Positions 1 through 11,437 of a DNA stretch of 64,000 bases are shown here, piece by piece. The position numbers were made by a program, and so were the translations under genes. Below the pieces are notes generated by a model. That model was not told the origin of the DNA. It did not search any database and saw only the letters and a list, made by a program, of their open reading frames with translations. The stretch's first letter is position 1, and the number at the start of each line of letters is the position of its first letter. Origin of the DNA: Pollenia angustigena (taxonomy: Eukaryota; Arthropoda; Insecta; Diptera; Polleniidae); contig OV884056.1 of assembly GCA_930367215.1 (NCBI GenBank), positions 85,385,285 to 85,449,284 of the forward strand, read 5' to 3'.

Positions 1-631
1 TGGATTTTTAGTTTATAAAAAATAATTTTAATATCATCTCTGAAAATCAGCTCTGATGTATTTGTTCTCATTTCTATTAAATTTAAGGTTAGTTTATGGT
101 GGAATAAGCAAAGCAGGTGGCATCCTTACGGCAACAAATACAACAATACAGCAAAAATGGAATTTATATCACCGTTTACGTCAAAATATACTTTAAACAA
201 AATTCAAAGCGTGCCGCTAAACGTTTTAGCCAACTTTTAATTAATTATGGTCAATATCTTATTTATTTTAATTTAAAATTATCAAAAACTTTAATAAAAT
301 ACAATAATCACAGCACAAAACGTGGACTTTTTGTAAACATAAACAAAACTTTGACATAAGATTAGACAAACAATGCAAGAGCAAAAAATCGTCATCTGGC
401 GTAGTGCTGCCACCTTTATTATTTCACAATTGGTTAGTTTACAAAAAAGCTGCTTTCAAGCGAAGTTTGATTGTTAGTTAACTTTAGTTTAGCAAATGGT
501 TAAGCGGTGATTATTAGTAAGAAACTACTAAAAAAAGAAGAGAAGATTAAGGCGTGTCGCGCTATCGTCGAAGTGTGAGAAAAGCCTTAATATTTGGCTA
601 ACATTTTTAAAATTAAATTTATACTTTAATG

Positions 632-794
632 AATATCGTCACCTAAAATGCAAAAGGGTGTAACAACCAAAAAATTCAAAATCAAGGTTTGGTTGATTAT
701 GTTGCACTACATAGACTAAAATTATGATTATGATGCACTATAAAATTAAAAAAAATATGTTGTTACGCCCTTTTGCATTTTAGGTGACGATATT
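632..794. mobile_element. MITE with ATATCGTCA termini
   Basis: A 163-bp near-palindromic element. The two arms of about 36 bp (632-667 and 759-794) are inverted copies with one clear mismatch, and begin AATATCGTCACC. It has no coding capacity. Very similar ends lie beside both copies of an uncharacterised transposase family in this window, at about 853-890 and 50250-50286, so this is probably a non-autonomous relative of that family. The target duplication cannot be fixed because the flanking ATAT is itself palindromic. Confidence 0.8.
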
Positions 795-852
795 TAATTC
801 TTTACAATTATTTTTGGTTTGCTAAAGGCTTTTTGACATAACCTGCGTAAAC

Positions 853-890
853 ATATCGTCAGCCAAAAAGCAAAGCGCCCTAACTAACAA
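853..890 (+). repeat. Terminus of ATATCGTCA element, copy 1
   Basis: A single terminus starting ATATCGTCAGCC, followed by a CAAAGCGCCCTAAC tract. It matches the arm of the MITE at 632-794 and the terminus at 50250-50286. It points toward the decayed transposase fragment at 1180-1647 and is read here as the 3'-side end of that copy. No opposite end was found near 1.7-2 kb. Confidence 0.55.
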
Positions 891-966
891 AAATATCAGT
901 ATCGATTTTTTTACTTATTCGTAAAAACACTCGTTATTATTTATATTCAACAATTTATTTTACTTA

Positions 967-1082
967 CGGCCATTTTCACCAAGTTCGGTTAAAATTAACC
1001 ATCGGTTATAGCTGTCAAAACGTATTGGTAACCGGAACTTTAATTGAAAGTTAGTTTTAACCGAACTTGGTGAAAATGGCCG
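967..1082. mobile_element. 116-bp MITE with TTA target duplication
   Basis: Arms of about 28 bp begin CGGCCATTTTCACC on both ends and enclose a short spacer. Direct TTA flanks (964-966 and 1083-1085) fit a 3-bp target duplication. It is one of several ~120-bp palindromic elements in the window with TTA flanks and related ends. No coding capacity. Confidence 0.75.
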
Positions 1083-1179
1083 TTAATATTATAATTTGTT
1101 TAATTTTTGAGAGAGTTTTCATATTTGTTATTGATTTTGTTATTGATTTTTTTAAACATCCGTGATATTTGAGTCTATA

Positions 1180-1647
1180 ATCTTAGACAACTTGTAATAC
1201 ATATTGTTTTTGCTCTTCATTTCTTGTGAGTAGTGAATTATATTCTTCCATTAGTTTGACTCCCCTTCCGCAGTGTCGTCGACTGCCGAATCATTTCATT
1301 GTCTTTAACAGAAGAATCAATCCCGTCCCAATCTTCAGAATTTAATGCTGATTTGTCGTCAATCCCAGAACGAAAATTTTGTAAATTAAATTTCGGCCAT
1401 GCAGTCTTAAATTTTTCGAAAATGGTCACACCAATTTCTCTTGATTAACACTTTTCATAATAATTTCATAGATATGGTGTTTACATGGTAACCATAAAAG
1501 TGATTTTTCTAAAAAAATGTCAATGATATCACAGGTTCCATTTATACGACCGGTATTGTATTCAAATATTGGAGGGCGTGCGGCATGCCTTATTCTCAAC
1601 TGATTCGTCTGAAATTTTTCTAAGGATAGTTTTTCCCTATTGCCCAT
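1180..1647 (-). pseudogene. Fragment of uncharacterised transposase-like family, copy 1
   Basis: Two frames on the minus strand (1647-1426, then 1429-1238) join across a frameshift into one decayed reading frame. It carries the motif NTGRINGTC followed by a LLWLPCKHHIYE-like stretch, then FEKFKTAWPKF. The same order (NTGRINGTC, HHVYE, then FQSFRENW) occurs in the copy at 48860-50076, which shows the two are relatives. The family is one I associate with multicopy, transposon-like proteins in invertebrate genomes, but I cannot name its superfamily. The N-terminal part and the usual C-terminal part are missing or unreadable here. Function is inferred only from repetition and from the shared termini next to both copies. 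Confidence 0.55.
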
Positions 1648-4600
1648 CGATTTGGGGTACGAGAGTATGAAAAAAAATCAAGATAAAAATGGCAAATAAC
1701 CACCCTAATGTACATATTTAAAACTAATCAAAATGCTGAGTGAGAGCAAAAAAAAAGAGGTACGGTTTCTGTTAAATTCAACAAACGTGTTTACTACAGC
1801 TTTTTGTGGGATTTTTCAACGACAGCGTTGCAGTGTTGTTAATTTTAGTACCTTAACTACACTTATCAGATTAACAAGGGTGCTTTACTTTTAAGAGTAA
1901 AAACCGCTATTATAAATAATACCCATTCTAAACTCATGCTTAATTTTGTTTTAAACATGGCCGTTGATATGTATTTTGTAAAACTGAAAAACAATTCTAT
2001 ATATTTAATTTATTCTTATTTCATTGAAAAACAACAAAGAGTGTTACGAACCGTTTGGTCTGGCGAGGTTTCCCACTAGCTCTTGAACATTTTTTCTCGG
2101 GGGGTTCCAACCCTCCTCACCAGCCTCGTATTCGAACATAAAAAAAATGAAAACAAAGGAAAACAACAAAAATTAAAACGGATAACTACACGACAATCTA
2201 CCACCACATAAAGAATTCTGAGACTGATGTTGGTCTCATTTTAGCCCTCCCAACCATGTCATGGATGCATCCGCATAAATTCTGTCACATGACCCAATAT
2301 CCACTTGACCTATCTCTCCACTTACCACTCCATCATTACCTGTACCTTGCTAATCAAAAACCTAGCTTTTCAAATTTCAATTTACATTTTTTATTAAAAC
2401 AAAACTTAATAATTAAAAATAATAATATTTAAATACTGTAAAATAAAACATAAAAATAAGACATTATACATATATACTTTTTTCCCCTCAATCTTTCTGC
2501 AAAGTTTTTATTTTCCTTTGCCTAAAAATCTTAAATTTATTCATATATATTTTTCCTTCTTTTTTTCCACATTTTTTTTATTTCTTTTATAATTTTTTCT
2601 TTAAATTTTCATCTGTCTATATCTAAAAGAGCTCTCTGAGACATGCATACTTTCTATATATTTAGTTTTTCTATTAAATTTTAAATTTGTACATATATAT
2701 AAATTAATTTATGGCAAACATACCGGCACACGAGGGTTAAGTGTATATATATAAATATAGGAGACATGCACACAAACTAATACACTTGACACTCGACTTA
2801 CAGATTTTTCCACAATTCACAAAACTACACTTAAAATTATTTTTATTTATTATTTAATTCTTTTTCTCTTATTTAGTAAAAATAGTTTGCCCTTCTGAGG
2901 GTTTTTTTTTAATAATATTTTTTTTTTTTTTTCCTTTAATTGGGGACTAATTTTCATATTTTTTTTCTTTTAGCATTTATATTTTTTTTTTTTTATTTTC
3001 AATATTTTTCCTTATACGGGCTTTATCTTGTATTACGGATGCTTTAACCCAATCATCATCTTTACTAATTTCATCCTTTTTCCACCAATTGCACATATTT
3101 TTTACGTTAAGGATTAAATAAAAAATAATAACATATGAAACTTAATGGTTACCTGGCTATTTTCCTCTGGTGTGGTGCTTGGGAAATTTAAAATATATCC
3201 CACGAAAATAGCCAGCTGAAAGAAATTTTTTTATTTTAACACAAACTTTTAAAATATTTTTAATTTATTTTATTTTTCTTACGTTTTTTTTTTCTTTTAT
3301 AAGTTAGCACACACTTTTTAAAAAAAAATAAATTATGTTTCACCACACACAAAAATAATACGTTTTTCCTCTTTTAGTTTTGTTTTGCTTCTGACTCAAA
3401 TTTCTCTTTCCCTGCTGTCTTCCTACATTTAATTTTTTGTTCCTATTTACAGCCCTAGCGGTTTCCATTTAATTATATAATTTAAATACCTAAGTACTTA
3501 TTTTACCGCCAAACAGCCATCTTTTCATTTCAATTTATTTCGATTTATTTTAACTTATTTTTTAAAGCTCTTGGTACTCAGTACACCATTTTTTCTAATT
3601 AATTCTGGACTAGTCGGAGTTTTAATTCCTCATGCAATTTCGCCTATTAACTTTTTATTCTACCAGGCAAACATAAATTCTAGTAGATGTCATATTTTCA
3701 TTCATAATTTTAATAATTTTAAAATCGTGCGTAAGCAATATAGAAAATTAAATAATTGAATGAAAATACAACCCTACATTCTTTTATACACTTCACTACC
3801 GACACACTAAATACGTGACACTGCATTACCCTAACACATACATGTCAACATACACAAATGACACGGAGGACGAACAAAACAAACAAGATAAACAAAACGT
3901 ATGAAGAAAAACAATTTAATTAATTTTTATATTTTGCTTATGGACTGGACAATGGACAACACACATTTACTACGGGTAAGTACCATTTATTGGACGATTT
4001 TAATAATTACAAATCTTTTGATTTCAGAAAAAAAACGTACACAAAAAACAAAAACATTAAGAAAACATAAGAGAACAACAAACATATACAAAAAAAAACA
4101 GACACACCGAAGAAACACAACCAAACACACATAAAAGAACATACAAGTTCTAAACATTAAAGACAATTACTACATATGGTCAGTTCACCCGCAACAAGAG
4201 CCTATTGATATTTTTTAATTAAAACTTAATTAATACAGTGGTAATATTAGGATTTTAGAATTCAGATTTAAGTTCTTAAAAACTGGTTGCTTTAATCTAT
4301 TGAAGTGCATTTGTATTCTCAACGTTATTTAAATTTTAGTATTTAATTTGTAAAATTTAAAAATTTCTGAAAAATATTTAGATAAATTTTCTTAGAAATA
4401 TGTTTAGGAAATATGTAGTAATAATTTATTTTATTTTTATAATCTTTAACATTAAAGTGGTTCGCCGCCAGTTACATAAATTAAAATGTCAGTTTTTTGT
4501 AGGATTGACACTTTTTAACAATACATTCTTATTCAAATCGGTATTTCTATTATTTCATTCAATTCAGTTAATTTATTAAAATTTACACTTCCTATAAAGA

Positions 4601-4755
4601 AAGAAACTATTTTACTTTAGTTTTACTTGTTATATTTGAGCATTATAATGTGTCATCATTCAAATTTAGAGTTGATTTATTAAAAGTTAGCAGACGTTAG
4701 TTTATTATGAACTAACTCGGTGCTAACAACCTGCTGAATTTAATCTACATTTTAG
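1648..4755. other. AT-rich stretch without recognisable gene
   Basis: About 3.1 kb of AT-rich DNA. At 2043 a TGTTACGAACCG sequence followed by a GC-richer 100 bp resembles the start of an LTR, but no matching second LTR, primer-binding site or gag/pol sequence is visible. A 12-bp inverted repeat (CTGGCTATTTTC and its complement, around 3151-3214) frames a short hairpin. The small open frames at 3571 and 3901 have low-complexity composition and no recognisable domain. Nothing else is supported. Confidence 0.5.
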
Positions 4756-5411
4756 TTAACAGCTCGTTGAAGGTAGTGTACCAACTGTAGCAAATTTTTT
4801 GCTATCAATACGGCCGATAGTTTTAAGTTTCAACAAGAGCTTTTTAAGTTGCAATCGAAACTCTGCGGAAGATAGAAGGTTTTCTGTGTTCTTGCCAGAG
4901 CAGTTTTTTTTATACATTAGCCATGAGTTCGCCATCACTAGTTCCAAAAGGTGGTAAAAGAATCGAACTTGCCACCTTTTACTGCGGATCTTAATTTTGT
5001 TCTTCCCATTATGGCGTCAATGGGATCTACTCCTCCCATATGCGAATTATATTGCCCAACAATGGAGGGCCGTTCTATTTCAGTATATTTTTTTTCAGTT
5101 TTTTCGTATCTTTTTACCGGGCGTTTTAGAATTTCACCAACGAAAGTCGAAGCTAAATTTACAATTTTGTTGTCTTTCCATGAAGCTAATGCAATTTCAA
5201 TTCCTTCGATACTACAAACAAGTTCCACAGAAGATCCCCTAATGTTTTTAATCATTTCTTTTTCAGTCGGAAGTTTAGAGTTTCTGATTCGATTTATTCT
5301 TATTGTTACAACGCTATAAATTCTTTCTTTTGCTAAATAACCAAGGAGAGGCAACGAAGTAAAGTAGTTATCGAAATAAAGTTGCAAATTTTGATTTCTT
5401 GGAATGATTCG

Positions 5412-5887
5412 CGCAAGTCTCATGACAACATTTGATGACGAACCTAAATCAGGTTCATTGCGTTCAATTACATTTTCTTTCCCGGTTTCTGGCTCAATTT
5501 TGCAAGCAAATCCTGAAGAACCGCATAGTACAAATAACTTATAACCCCATTTATGAGGCTTGTTAGGGATGTAACGGTTCAGAAAGCTTCTAGCTTTGGT
5601 AGAGCACATCTGTTCATCGACGCAAAGATGTGGCTCAAGAGGTACCTTACGCAAGTCTCATGACAACATTTGATGACGTACATAAATCAGGTTCATTGCT
5701 TTCAATTACATTTTCTTACCCGGTTTCTGGCTCAATTTTGTAAGCAAATCCTGAAGAACCGCATAGTACAAATAACTTATAATCCCATTTATGAGGCTTG
5801 TTAGGGATGTAACGGTTCAGAAAGGTTCTAGCTTTGGTAGAGCACATCTGTTCATCGACGCAAAGATGTGGCTCAAGAGGTACCTTA
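5412..5887. repeat. 238-bp tandem duplication inside piggyBac gene
   Basis: Copies 5412-5649 and 5650-5887 are the same sequence with a small number of substitutions. Both encode the segment from the catalytic CVDEQM motif to the ETGKEN region. The junction is inside the coding sequence and destroys the protein. The substitutions between copies show the duplication is not brand new. Confidence 0.9.
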
Positions 5888-6207
5888 CCGAAATTTGTAT
5901 TTAACTCTTCTATAACTGGACGTATTTTAAACATTCTATCATAATTTTTGTCAGTTGAAGGCAAGTTTTTAGTGTTATCATTGAAGTGTATCACACGTCT
6001 GATTTTTTTTAAAGGCATTACTTCTGGTGTCATAGTGGTCCCAATATTGTTCTCCAGTGACTGGCTGCATTAGGAAGATTAATCAGTGACACCATATAAA
6101 CAACTCCAATAAATTGTTGAATATCTATTTGTGCTACGCGAAATGAATCACTAATGCCCTTTTGAGTTATATATAAATTTGTTTGCTCAGCAATGTATTG
6201 CAATATA

Positions 6208-7218
6208 CACAGAAAAAATTATTTTTCCAATTCAAACAAAAAATTTTTAGAATCAAGCAATTTTTTGTCTGAAATCGGTCCTATAAACAAATTCGCATAT
6301 TCAAACAATTTATTTGCATTTTGTTTATTGAAAAAAACACTGATTTTTTCAAACAAATAATTTAACTGAATCAAACAAAAAGTTTACTGAAATTCATATA
6401 CTAAATTTCAAAATAAAAAAAATAAAAGGTTTTTGCACAAGCAATGATGCGCACACAAGCTGGCACTGTATTAGAAGATGATGGCAGAGAGAGCAGAGCG
6501 GCCGGCTGGCTTTGAGACACATTTTTTTGTTGGAATAATTTTTGAACGAGTTTTTTTTTTTTATACACACAATGTTTTTCGTCATCACTCACTGTTGCTA
6601 TATCCTTTCCTTTGCTAATGAAGAAGAAATGTAACCCAAAAACGGCGACAGACCGACTCGATATGTTTTTCGTCATCATTATATTTTTGTATTTGATGTA
6701 TTTAAGCAAACAGTTTGAAAAAATTGAATACGGGATTTTTGTTTTTTTTTTAACCAACTTTGAAACCAACCAAAAATTTATTTTGTTTCTTATAATGTTG
6801 TTGTTGTTTCTGTTGTTTAAAAAGAGTGAAACGTTTTTTTACCTGCTATTTTTTTTTTTTTACTTCAAACCTCTTCATCTTTCTTACTGTTGTACTTTTT
6901 TAAAGTGTCCAAAAATAGACTGCATGTGTTTTTTATTGTAGTTCTTATATTTCACATAAAGAAGTGTTGATTACGATCAAATAAAAAAAATGCAAAAAGA
7001 CGACAACATTAAAAAGCGTTAAATATTTCATACAAAATAATGAAAACTTGAAACCAATAACGCGTGTATTATATTTTTGAATGGTTGGCAACATTTTTGT
7101 TGGTTAAATAAAAATCAAACAAAAATTTTAATTGAATCAGTAAAAAAATTTGTAGAAATTAAAAAAATTATCAAACAAGCGTTTGTTTGAAAATAATTCG
7201 GCAATAATTTTTTCTGTG
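6208..7218. mobile_element. 1-kb TA-flanked element inserted in piggyBac relic
   Basis: Ends are inverted copies starting CACAGAAAAAATTATT (6208 inward; complement ending at 7218), with TA on both sides (6206-6207 and 7219-7220). Weaker inverted similarity (TTCAAACAAA-type stretches) continues inward. The piggyBac reading frame is recovered on both sides, which supports insertion between 6207 and 7219. The interior is AT-rich; the small open frames on both strands overlap each other and have no recognisable domain, so it looks non-autonomous. Its outer CAC..AGA..AAAA pattern resembles the element at 47954-48425. Confidence 0.75.
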
Positions 7219-7631
7219 TATCTTTTGAAAGGAAGTAAAAAAAAATATTGTATTGGCGTATCAAGGGAAATGTGATATTCCCTTTGAAAAGCAGCTGCTG
7301 TTCATTCAATACCAGATTTTTCTTTTTCCAAAGAATGTTCTAATAACGTTTTTTTTTTTTGGTCTTGTGTGTTTTCTGTCTGATTTGGCAGAACAATTTC
7401 GGTAAGTACCTCTATGCTTTCGTTCCCAAACTATTCTATTAAATCTGCATCGTCAATGTCATCTTCATCCTCGAAATAGTCAGGATCAGCCACACTATCT
7501 TCATCAAAATCAAGCCCGTCCTCACTTTCTTCAAGCAGATCTAAAATTTCTGCATCTGTCAACGACTTTGACATATTTATACCGGTGCTAAAAAAAATTA
7601 AAAAAAGACACACCACAGGGCAATGTGACAT

Positions 7632-8627
7632 AAATGTAGCACATTAATATTTCACGTACAAAAGTGGAATATGGTTTGATTTGAGTTGCATTTGATAGAA
7701 ATCACTTTAATACATACTTACACACTTATTTTAAAACAAGAAGATAATATTTATTACACAAATCTGATTTTTTTAGAAAAAAACTTGAGCACTTGTTGAG
7801 CGTTTGCAAATTTTTTAGCAAAAAACTTTTAGAGCAGATATCCAAAATTAATGTAGTAATTTATGGAATCACGGATCTAAAGTTCGTTCTGCTGCCAACT
7901 GAATAATAAAATACCCCCTTCTGATTGTTGGTTAGCACAAAGTTTATAGTTTATAGAGAAAATTCGAACATTGTTGTCCAGACAATTTATAAATTTCTGG
8001 CATTTCCCCCCATAAAATCATTAAAGACTGTTTGTATGTACCTTAACTTTTGAAAGCTTTTACCAAAATTACATTCCTAATGACCATACAGTTCTAATAT
8101 GTCTATTAGATATCATAATTTATATTCATCACCCATTCAATAATAAAACCGTTGACATTTCTTAACTTTGGCACGTATTAAACATATAAATTTTTTTTTT
8201 TTTACTATAAAATTCGTTTATAAAAAAAATTATTCTTTATAGAATTTTTGAACAAAACAAAGTGAAATAAAAAAAAAAATACAACGCAAAATATTCTCAA
8301 TTATACAAAGATCTAAATGAAAATGAAACGTTGAATAAATTATTAAGGCGGCTATGACAATTTTAAAATGTTAAAGGACTAAAGCTTATAATCGGACAAT
8401 AGTTTCGATTAACTAAAAAATTAATCATAAATTTCTGAAATAATTCTTGAAAAAATAAGAGACTTTTAATAAGTTTTGCATAAAATTTAAAAATGTTAAA
8501 AGTTTTAACGCATTTCTTCATGTAAAATACTTAAGAACGAAATACGCCACACAAGATGCGAAAAACGTACATATAAAGAATGTTTGTACGAAAATAAGAA
8601 ATTTTTTATATTAACACAAACATCTTG
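7632..8627. other. AT-rich stretch, nothing recognised
   Basis: About 1 kb of AT-rich DNA upstream of the piggyBac relic. I looked for a mirror-image piggyBac end with TTAA and found none that is convincing. No open frame or structured repeat stands out. Confidence 0.5.
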
Positions 8628-8751
8628 GGCCCTGTTTCTCAAAACTATAAGCTACAAAGCTGCAAGTAACATACTTAAAAAAGCGAAAATTTTTGTTTCA
8701 AATATATTTAACTTGTAGATTTGTAACTTGTAGTTTGGAGAAACAGATCCC
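8628..8751. mobile_element. 124-bp MITE, GGCCCTGTTTCTC type
   Basis: Imperfect inverted arms (GGCCCTGTTTCTCAAA and the complement of GAGAAACAGATCCC) surround an AT-rich centre. TTG flanks on both sides (8625-8627 and 8752-8754) fit a 3-bp duplication. It lies 9 bp from the next element of the same build. Non-coding. Confidence 0.65.
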
Positions 8752-8760
8752 TTGTTGTTA

Positions 8761-8887
8761 GTGCCAGTTCACACACGTCAAGTTTGACTTGTCATGTCTT
8801 TAAAGCAAAGAGAATGCCATTTCTTTTCCCCTCTCGCCTAAAAACTCAAGACTTGACGAGTCAAACTTGACGTGTGTAAATCGGCAC
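8761..8887. mobile_element. 127-bp MITE, GTGCCAGTTCACAC type
   Basis: Inverted arms of about 40 bp begin GTGCCAGTTCACACACG at the left and read the complement of ACGTGTGTAAATCGGCAC at the right. TTA lies directly outside each end (8758-8760 and 8888-8890). Same size class and target as the elements at 967, 41882, 55789 and 60891. Confidence 0.78.
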
Positions 8888-9774
8888 TTATTATCAAAAA
8901 ATATGCCTATGTTATTGGTAAAAGTTCATCAAATTAAAAATAATCGATAACCACTACAGAGTCTTATGCCAGCAATATGCTGCCACCTTGTTTAATGGTC
9001 TCGTCCAAAATATTCCACTTCTAATTGAACCTGCTTATTTTATTTTTTGTTGTTAGTATTTTTACTTTAAATTAATATCTTTCGTAAAACTGCTTAAGAC
9101 AGAGAAGCAACTCACTCGTGATAGTCATTATCTGTCTTTGTTTGTCTGTCATTGTGCTTTTTGAGCTCTGATTTTAATTAGTAGATTATCACTTAATAAT
9201 CAGTTTGATAACTGGCGAATAAACTTATGTATATTCAGGAGCGGATTTTGGAGTTTTCGAACTGCTAGACGTAGGCTTAGTTTGACCGATGACTTTGGAA
9301 GAAGAGCCTCCTTTTTGTAAATTACCATAACAGTATAACCGTAGAAGTTTAAATAAAATTTAATAAAATTCAAAATATTTACAGGAAAACCAAAGTGTAA
9401 AACAATGTTGCTTTAAATAAAATTTAACTCAAACAACATAATCAAAATCAAAGCGAATTCATTCAGATTGCCACATCAAAGAGAGATATGCTGCCTATCA
9501 ATTTTTTTTTTATTGCATGGAGTTGGACATTTGAATACATATACATAACTTCATACAAAACAAGTAATAGTGCTTATTTAAATACTTATTTAAATACCGT
9601 TCTTAAGATATCAATTAATCTATAGTGTACCACGCCCACGTCTACAATCCCGCCCACAGTTTTGTTGGTGTTGTGTAGTCATAACCAAAATGCTTGTTCT
9701 TAATTTGGAAACTTTGGTTTTTGCAGTTCTCCAGACTTTAAGCAAAAAGAAACTTAAATGAAAACAGCAACAAC
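8888..9774. other. Stretch without recognisable gene
   Basis: AT-rich, with no long open frame and no repeat structure that I could resolve. Nothing is called. Confidence 0.45.
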
Positions 9775-10809
9775 CAGGGTTACCGTTGGAAATTTTCGAA
9801 AAGGGTCACAAAAAGGGGATTTTCCAGAAAAAGGGGTAAAAAAAGGGTATTTCAATAAAAAAAGGGTCAAGTTTTTTATAAGCAGTATTTCCCATTTAAA
9901 TGAACATAATAAGACCAAGTTTTTTTATAAGCAAACAAAAAAATAATATTTCAGGTAGGAAGAGCTCAAAAAACTTAATTTTTTTATGGAATGCTCTGTC
10001 CTGTTTTTAACACCTGACAAAAAGTTTATTCTTTATCATTATAGGTAATTTTTTAATACTTTTTGTGTAATTTTCCGGTTTAGCGATGTCAAATAAATTT
10101 TAGTGTTTGTTTTAAATTCTGCAATCGTTCGCGAATTGTAACCATTTTCTCGATTAAAGGATTAAAGTGTCAGATTTTTTTATAAGCTTTTACGATTTTT
10201 AATAAATATTAGACTTTGCTATCATATCATACCGCTGTTACCAAATATTTGGGAATTTCCTCTAATTTAGCAATTTTTACCTCTTGTTTTCATTCCTGTT
10301 AGGGCACTCTCAACACTGTCGATTCAAAAGGGGGCGAAAAGTTAAATACCTTTTGCCATTATTAAGGGCGAATTTTTTTTGAATATAACATGCTACTCTT
10401 TAAGAGAGCAAAACACCAAATTGCATTTTTTTAATAAAATGTCAAATTTTTGTTTCGAAAAGAAACCATCGTAAAAAATAATAAATATGTATATGAGTTA
10501 TGTTTGCTTTTAGGGAAATTGTACTTTACTATCAAAAATCAAGGAGAAGAAAGCATGGAATTGTAAGTTTATACTTTGAGTCTGTTCCATATCAAGCAAT
10601 GTTTATTTCGAAAACATTTGTTTAGCACTTCTGTTCCGCAGTGTTGACAAAAAACAAAATGTGAGAGATATTTCCAAAAAAGGGTCAAAAAGTGTCACAA
10701 AATGAGTGATAATGATACCAAAGTATAATTTAAAAGAAGGGTCATAAAAGGTATCAACACCGTCGAAAAAGGGTCAAATTGATACTTAAGTATCACAACG
10801 GTAACGCTG
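9775..10809. mobile_element. hAT-like non-autonomous element with AAAAAGGGTC repeats
   Basis: The ends are CAGGGTTACCGTTG (left) and the complement of CAACGGTAACGCTG (right), which fits the hAT pattern of CAGNG-like ends. Flanks GCAACAAC (9767-9774) and TTAACAAC (10810-10817) agree at six of eight positions, consistent with an old 8-bp duplication. Within about 130 bp of each end are many variants of AAAAAGGGTCA, in opposite orientation at the two ends, as expected for transposase-binding subterminal repeats. No transposase frame is present. Confidence 0.65.
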
Positions 10810-10901
10810 TTAACAACAAGTGATTTATGGGTAAAATTAGAGGCAGTCGTAGTTTTCAATATTGTAGAAATTACAAACGGAATGATAAACTTATATATAC
10901 C

Positions 10902-11437
10902 CAAGGCGAATTCGTTTTTCAGGTGGGGTTGAAATTGCAGCTGAGCTACTTTTTTTTTCTTACTAACCTTGCAGCCACACGTTCAAGTTGTTCCTGATAG
11001 TCTTTTACATATACTGCTTGTCAAAATTTACATAAATTGAAAGCTGTGACGTAGGCTGCACTCAATTTGTAAGCAATTTACTTCCAAGATGTCAACAACA
11101 ACACAATTTATAAAGACAAACTTGTACTCAGCTGTTAAATTGAATGTAAAATTGCCAAACAAATGGAAAGGTGAAATTGAAAGCCATCTCGTGGTCAATT
11201 TAAAAAAGTGTGAGTGTGTTAGTAAAAAAGTGAAAGTGTGTTGCAAATTGAAAGGAATTGAAAGGCAAAACTTGATCGTGTGGCTGCTATGTAAGAGAGA
11301 ATAACATCAAACGTTGCTTGTTTTTTTTTTTTGACATATCGACCAACGAAAGCAACAGATACGTAAAATACAATGTTGTGTTTATGGTGTTGCACTTTTC
11401 GTAGTATCGCCACCGCCGTTTACATGAATTCGCCTTG
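10902..11437. mobile_element. CAAGGCG-family hAT-like MITE, copy A
   Basis: Ends CAAGGCGAATTC and its complement; flanks TATATACC (10894-10901) and TATATACA (11438-11445) match at seven of eight bases. Without the nested element (10967-11291) it would be only about 210 bp, like the other copies at 40897, 50379 and 54195. Its left half closely resembles 30040-30170. Non-coding. Confidence 0.72.
10967..11291. mobile_element. Nested 325-bp MITE with GCAGCCACACG ends
   Basis: Inverted ends CCTTGCAGCCACACG and the complement of CGTGTGGCTGCTATG, flanked by TAA on both sides (10964-10966 and 11292-11294). It sits inside the CAAGGCG element. A second copy at 55942-56852 shares the same interior and TAA flanks. 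The 72-aa open frames here run through the repeat on both strands and are not considered genes. Confidence 0.72.

Larger units (their letters stand above)
4756..7574 (-). pseudogene. piggyBac-like transposase, decayed and interrupted
   Basis: Minus-strand remains of a piggyBac (DDE_Tnp_1_7) transposase. The N-terminus starts at 7574 with MSKSLTDAEILDLL and an acidic stretch, as in piggyBac proteins, and hits a stop at about 7430. Coding resumes as VLNEQQLLFKGNITFP near 7300, is split by a 1-kb insertion (6208-7218), and continues as FIGVVYMVSLINLPNAASHW near 6050-6200. A frameshift follows (NNIGTTMTPEVM), then CVDEQM, YFDNYFTS and MGGVD, which carry the family's catalytic aspartates. A 238-bp tandem duplication (5412-5887) repeats the CVDEQM region. 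A last frameshift near 4940 leads to NSWLMYKK and a stop at 4756. The cysteine-rich C-terminal domain typical of piggyBac is not seen. I could not define the TTAA-flanked ends. It is clearly inactive. Confidence 0.9.

Noticed and set aside
117..359. An 80-codon open frame on the plus strand
   Set aside because: Composition follows the AT bias, no domain is recognisable, and there is no supporting start context or homology.
2043..2140. Possible start of an LTR retrotransposon (TGTTACGAACCG...)
   Set aside because: No second LTR, primer-binding site, polypurine tract or gag/pol coding was seen within reach.
6394..6941. Overlapping open frames on both strands
   Set aside because: They lie inside an AT-rich non-autonomous insertion, consist largely of Phe, Lys and Leu runs, and have no domain.
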